From Chloroflexota bacterium (GTDB lineage Bacteria > Chloroflexota > Anaerolineae > UBA4142), in NCBI GenBank assembly GCA_016200825.1, contig JACQEA010000118.1, positions 1 through 6,867 of the forward strand: a DNA stretch of 6,867 bases, written 5' to 3'. Below the pieces are notes generated by a model. The model saw nothing but the letters and a program-made list of their open reading frames with translations, was not told where the DNA came from and searched no databases. Both the position numbers and the translations under genes were made by a program. This document shows, piece after piece, positions 5,963 to 6,867 of this stretch (positions are counted from its first letter, which is position 1; every line of letters starts with the position of its first letter).

Positions 5963-6053
5963 TGTCACGCTGAGTAAGCGAAGCATCGCGCAGATTTTCT
6001 TGAATATAAAATGCATAACAAGATTCTTCGTCGCTTCGCTCCTCAGAATGACA
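5963..6053. repeat. TGTCACGCTGAG-type palindromic intergenic repeat
   Basis: Imperfect terminal inverted repeats TGTCACGCTGAG (5963-5974) and CTCAGAATGACA (6042-6053) match at 10 of 12 positions when one is reverse-complemented. Inside are GCGAAGCATCGCGCAGATTT on the left and AGATTCTTCGTCGCTTCGCT on the right, which can also pair in part. The reverse strand encodes the fortuitous peptide CHSEERSDEES, a familiar product of this repeat class when it is wrongly called as a gene. It lies between the two esterase paralogues and ends about ten bases before the SD of the second. It could act as a transcript-stabilising or processing hairpin. Confidence 0.8.
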
Positions 6054-6063
6054 TTTACTGTGC

Positions 6064-6069
6064 GAGGAG
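6064..6069 (+). promoter_or_regulatory. Shine-Dalgarno of the second lipoprotein esterase
   Basis: GAGGAG lies 5 bases before the ATG at 6075. It fixes the start of the gene in the signal-peptide frame, which matters because the esterase domain lies in a different frame. The strength of this site argues that the gene was, or still is, translated. Confidence 0.75.
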
Positions 6070-6074
6070 TTTAG

Positions 6075-6867
6075 ATGCAAAATAAAATTTATCTGCGCGC
6101 GCTCGCATCAATTATTTTTCTCATCGTCGGATGCGCCGCACCAACGCCTAACACCAACACCGCGACCCGAACCGACCGCAACCGCGACGCGCGCGGTCAC
6201 ACCGACACCGACGCGCCGCGGACAACGCGCGGCAAACGCGCAAAATCTTCCGCCAACTTCGACGCCCACCGCCGCGAAAACTGCAATCGCGATTCCAACC
6301 GCGACGCGCACACCAACCAAAACGCCGCTCCCGACCGGCAAAGTATCGCGCGTGGATACCAAATTCAAAAGCGCGGCGTTGAATGAAGATCGCCGCATCA
6401 TTGTCGAACTGCCGCCGGGCTACAATGATTCAACGCAACGCCGTTATCCGATTTTAATTTTGTTGCACGGCTATGGCGGTTGCAAAGACCCCGACCCGGA
6501 ATGGGAAGATTGGGGCATCATTGATGATCTCACGCTGCTGATTACGCAAGGAACGATTCAACCGATGATTGTCGCGTTGCCGGATGGATTTATGGCGGAT
6601 TGCCAACCGTCGTATTGGTTCAATCACGGACCCGGCACGGATGGAAAAAAATGGGGCGATTATGTTTCAAGCGATGTCGTCAACTTTCTTGACGCGAATT
6701 ATCGCACCGTGAAGAAAAAAGAAAGCCGCGCGATTGGCGGCTATTCGCTCGGCGGTCAAGGCGCGCTGGAACTCTCGCTCTTGCATCCGGACATTTTCAA
6801 AGTTGTTGGCGCGCATAGTCCATCGTTCCGCGGCGCGGATGGTTCGATCGCGTTCATCAACGATTGG
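6075..6867 (+). pseudogene. Second lipoprotein esterase, frameshifted in its linker and truncated by the window end
   Basis: A paralogue of the preceding esterase, broken by one frameshift. From the ATG at 6075 the frame encodes a lipoprotein signal (MQNKIYLRALASIIFLIVGC, lipidated Cys codon 6132-6134), then AAPTP. This frame soon becomes Arg/Asp-rich nonsense and stops at 6386. The next frame, from about 6150, reads a proper linker (PTPTPRPEPTATATRAVTP and more Thr/Pro), then the esterase domain FKSAALNEDRRIIVELPPGY, YPILILLHGYGG, SYWFNHGPG, DGKKWGDYV, DANYRT, the nucleophile elbow GGYSLGG (Ser codon 6745-6747) and VGAHSPSFRGADGS, open to the window edge. Dropping one base near 6149 restores a continuous protein with a clean linker. 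The acid and His of the triad would lie beyond the window. It may be a real disruption, a sequencing or assembly error, or less likely a recoding site. The catalytic half shows no further decay, so the damage is recent or artefactual. Confidence 0.82.
6147..6161 (+). other. Frameshift point in the Thr/Pro linker
   Basis: The bases CCTAACACCAACACC are read as P-N-T-N-T in the signal-peptide frame. If the T at 6149 were absent they would read CCA ACA CCA ACA CC, a perfect Pro-Thr repeat continuing smoothly into PRPEPTATAT. The paralogue upstream has a similar linker with no shift. The hexamer repeat here (AACACC twice) would change length in multiples of three, so it cannot by itself switch the frame. 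Confidence 0.75.

Noticed and set aside
5877..6080. Minus-strand open frame containing CHSEERSDEES
   Set aside because: Translation of the TGTCACGCTGAG palindrome and flanking repeat; no start signal or domain.

Overview
This window looks like part of a bacterial chromosome, most plausibly an uncultured member of the Chloroflexota (Anaerolineae-like). The clues are lipoproteins with long Thr/Pro/Ser-rich linkers after the lipobox, CGCG-rich codon use, and several intergenic repeat types (GTCATTGCGAG palindromes, TGTCACGCTGAG palindromes and a 'CACGAAGGACAC' tandem type) of the kind scattered through such genomes. The phylum is inferred from style, not from a marker gene.

The left half (1-3554) is a metal-uptake cluster, all on the plus strand. 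It holds the 3' part of a Fur-superfamily regulator (probably Zur-like), a znuA-type substrate-binding lipoprotein, a znuC-type ATPase and a znuB-type permease. Together they would form one high-affinity ABC importer, probably for zinc, with its metal sensor at the head. The substrate protein has His rather than Glu as its third metal ligand, which favours zinc over manganese. Its start is uncertain because no ATG lies where the signal peptide should begin.

The gene junctions are filled with repeats. A GTCATTGCGAG palindromic element (1395-1511) lies between znuA and znuC. Five 52-bp tandem units (2446-2705), preceded by a degenerate inverted copy, lie between znuC and znuB. A second GTCATTGCGAG element (3602-3702) follows znuB, in inverse orientation and 75 bp identical to the first. 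It is nested in a 15-bp inverted repeat flanked by a 9-bp direct repeat, so it resembles a MITE-type insertion.

The right half (3767-6867) begins with a good sigma70-type promoter (TTTACA, 17 bp, extended TATAAT). It drives a run of serine hydrolases: a cytosolic alpha/beta hydrolase (3842-4867), a surface lipoprotein esterase overlapping it at TGATG (4867-5916), and, after another palindromic repeat, a paralogous lipoprotein esterase (6075 to the window end). The last gene carries a one-base frameshift in its Thr/Pro linker, so the SD, start and signal peptide are in one frame and the esterase domain in another. It also runs off the window.

I see no tRNA, rRNA, CRISPR array, transposase or phage gene. 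The most notable signals are the repeat architecture around the transporter genes and the frameshifted tandem esterase paralogue.
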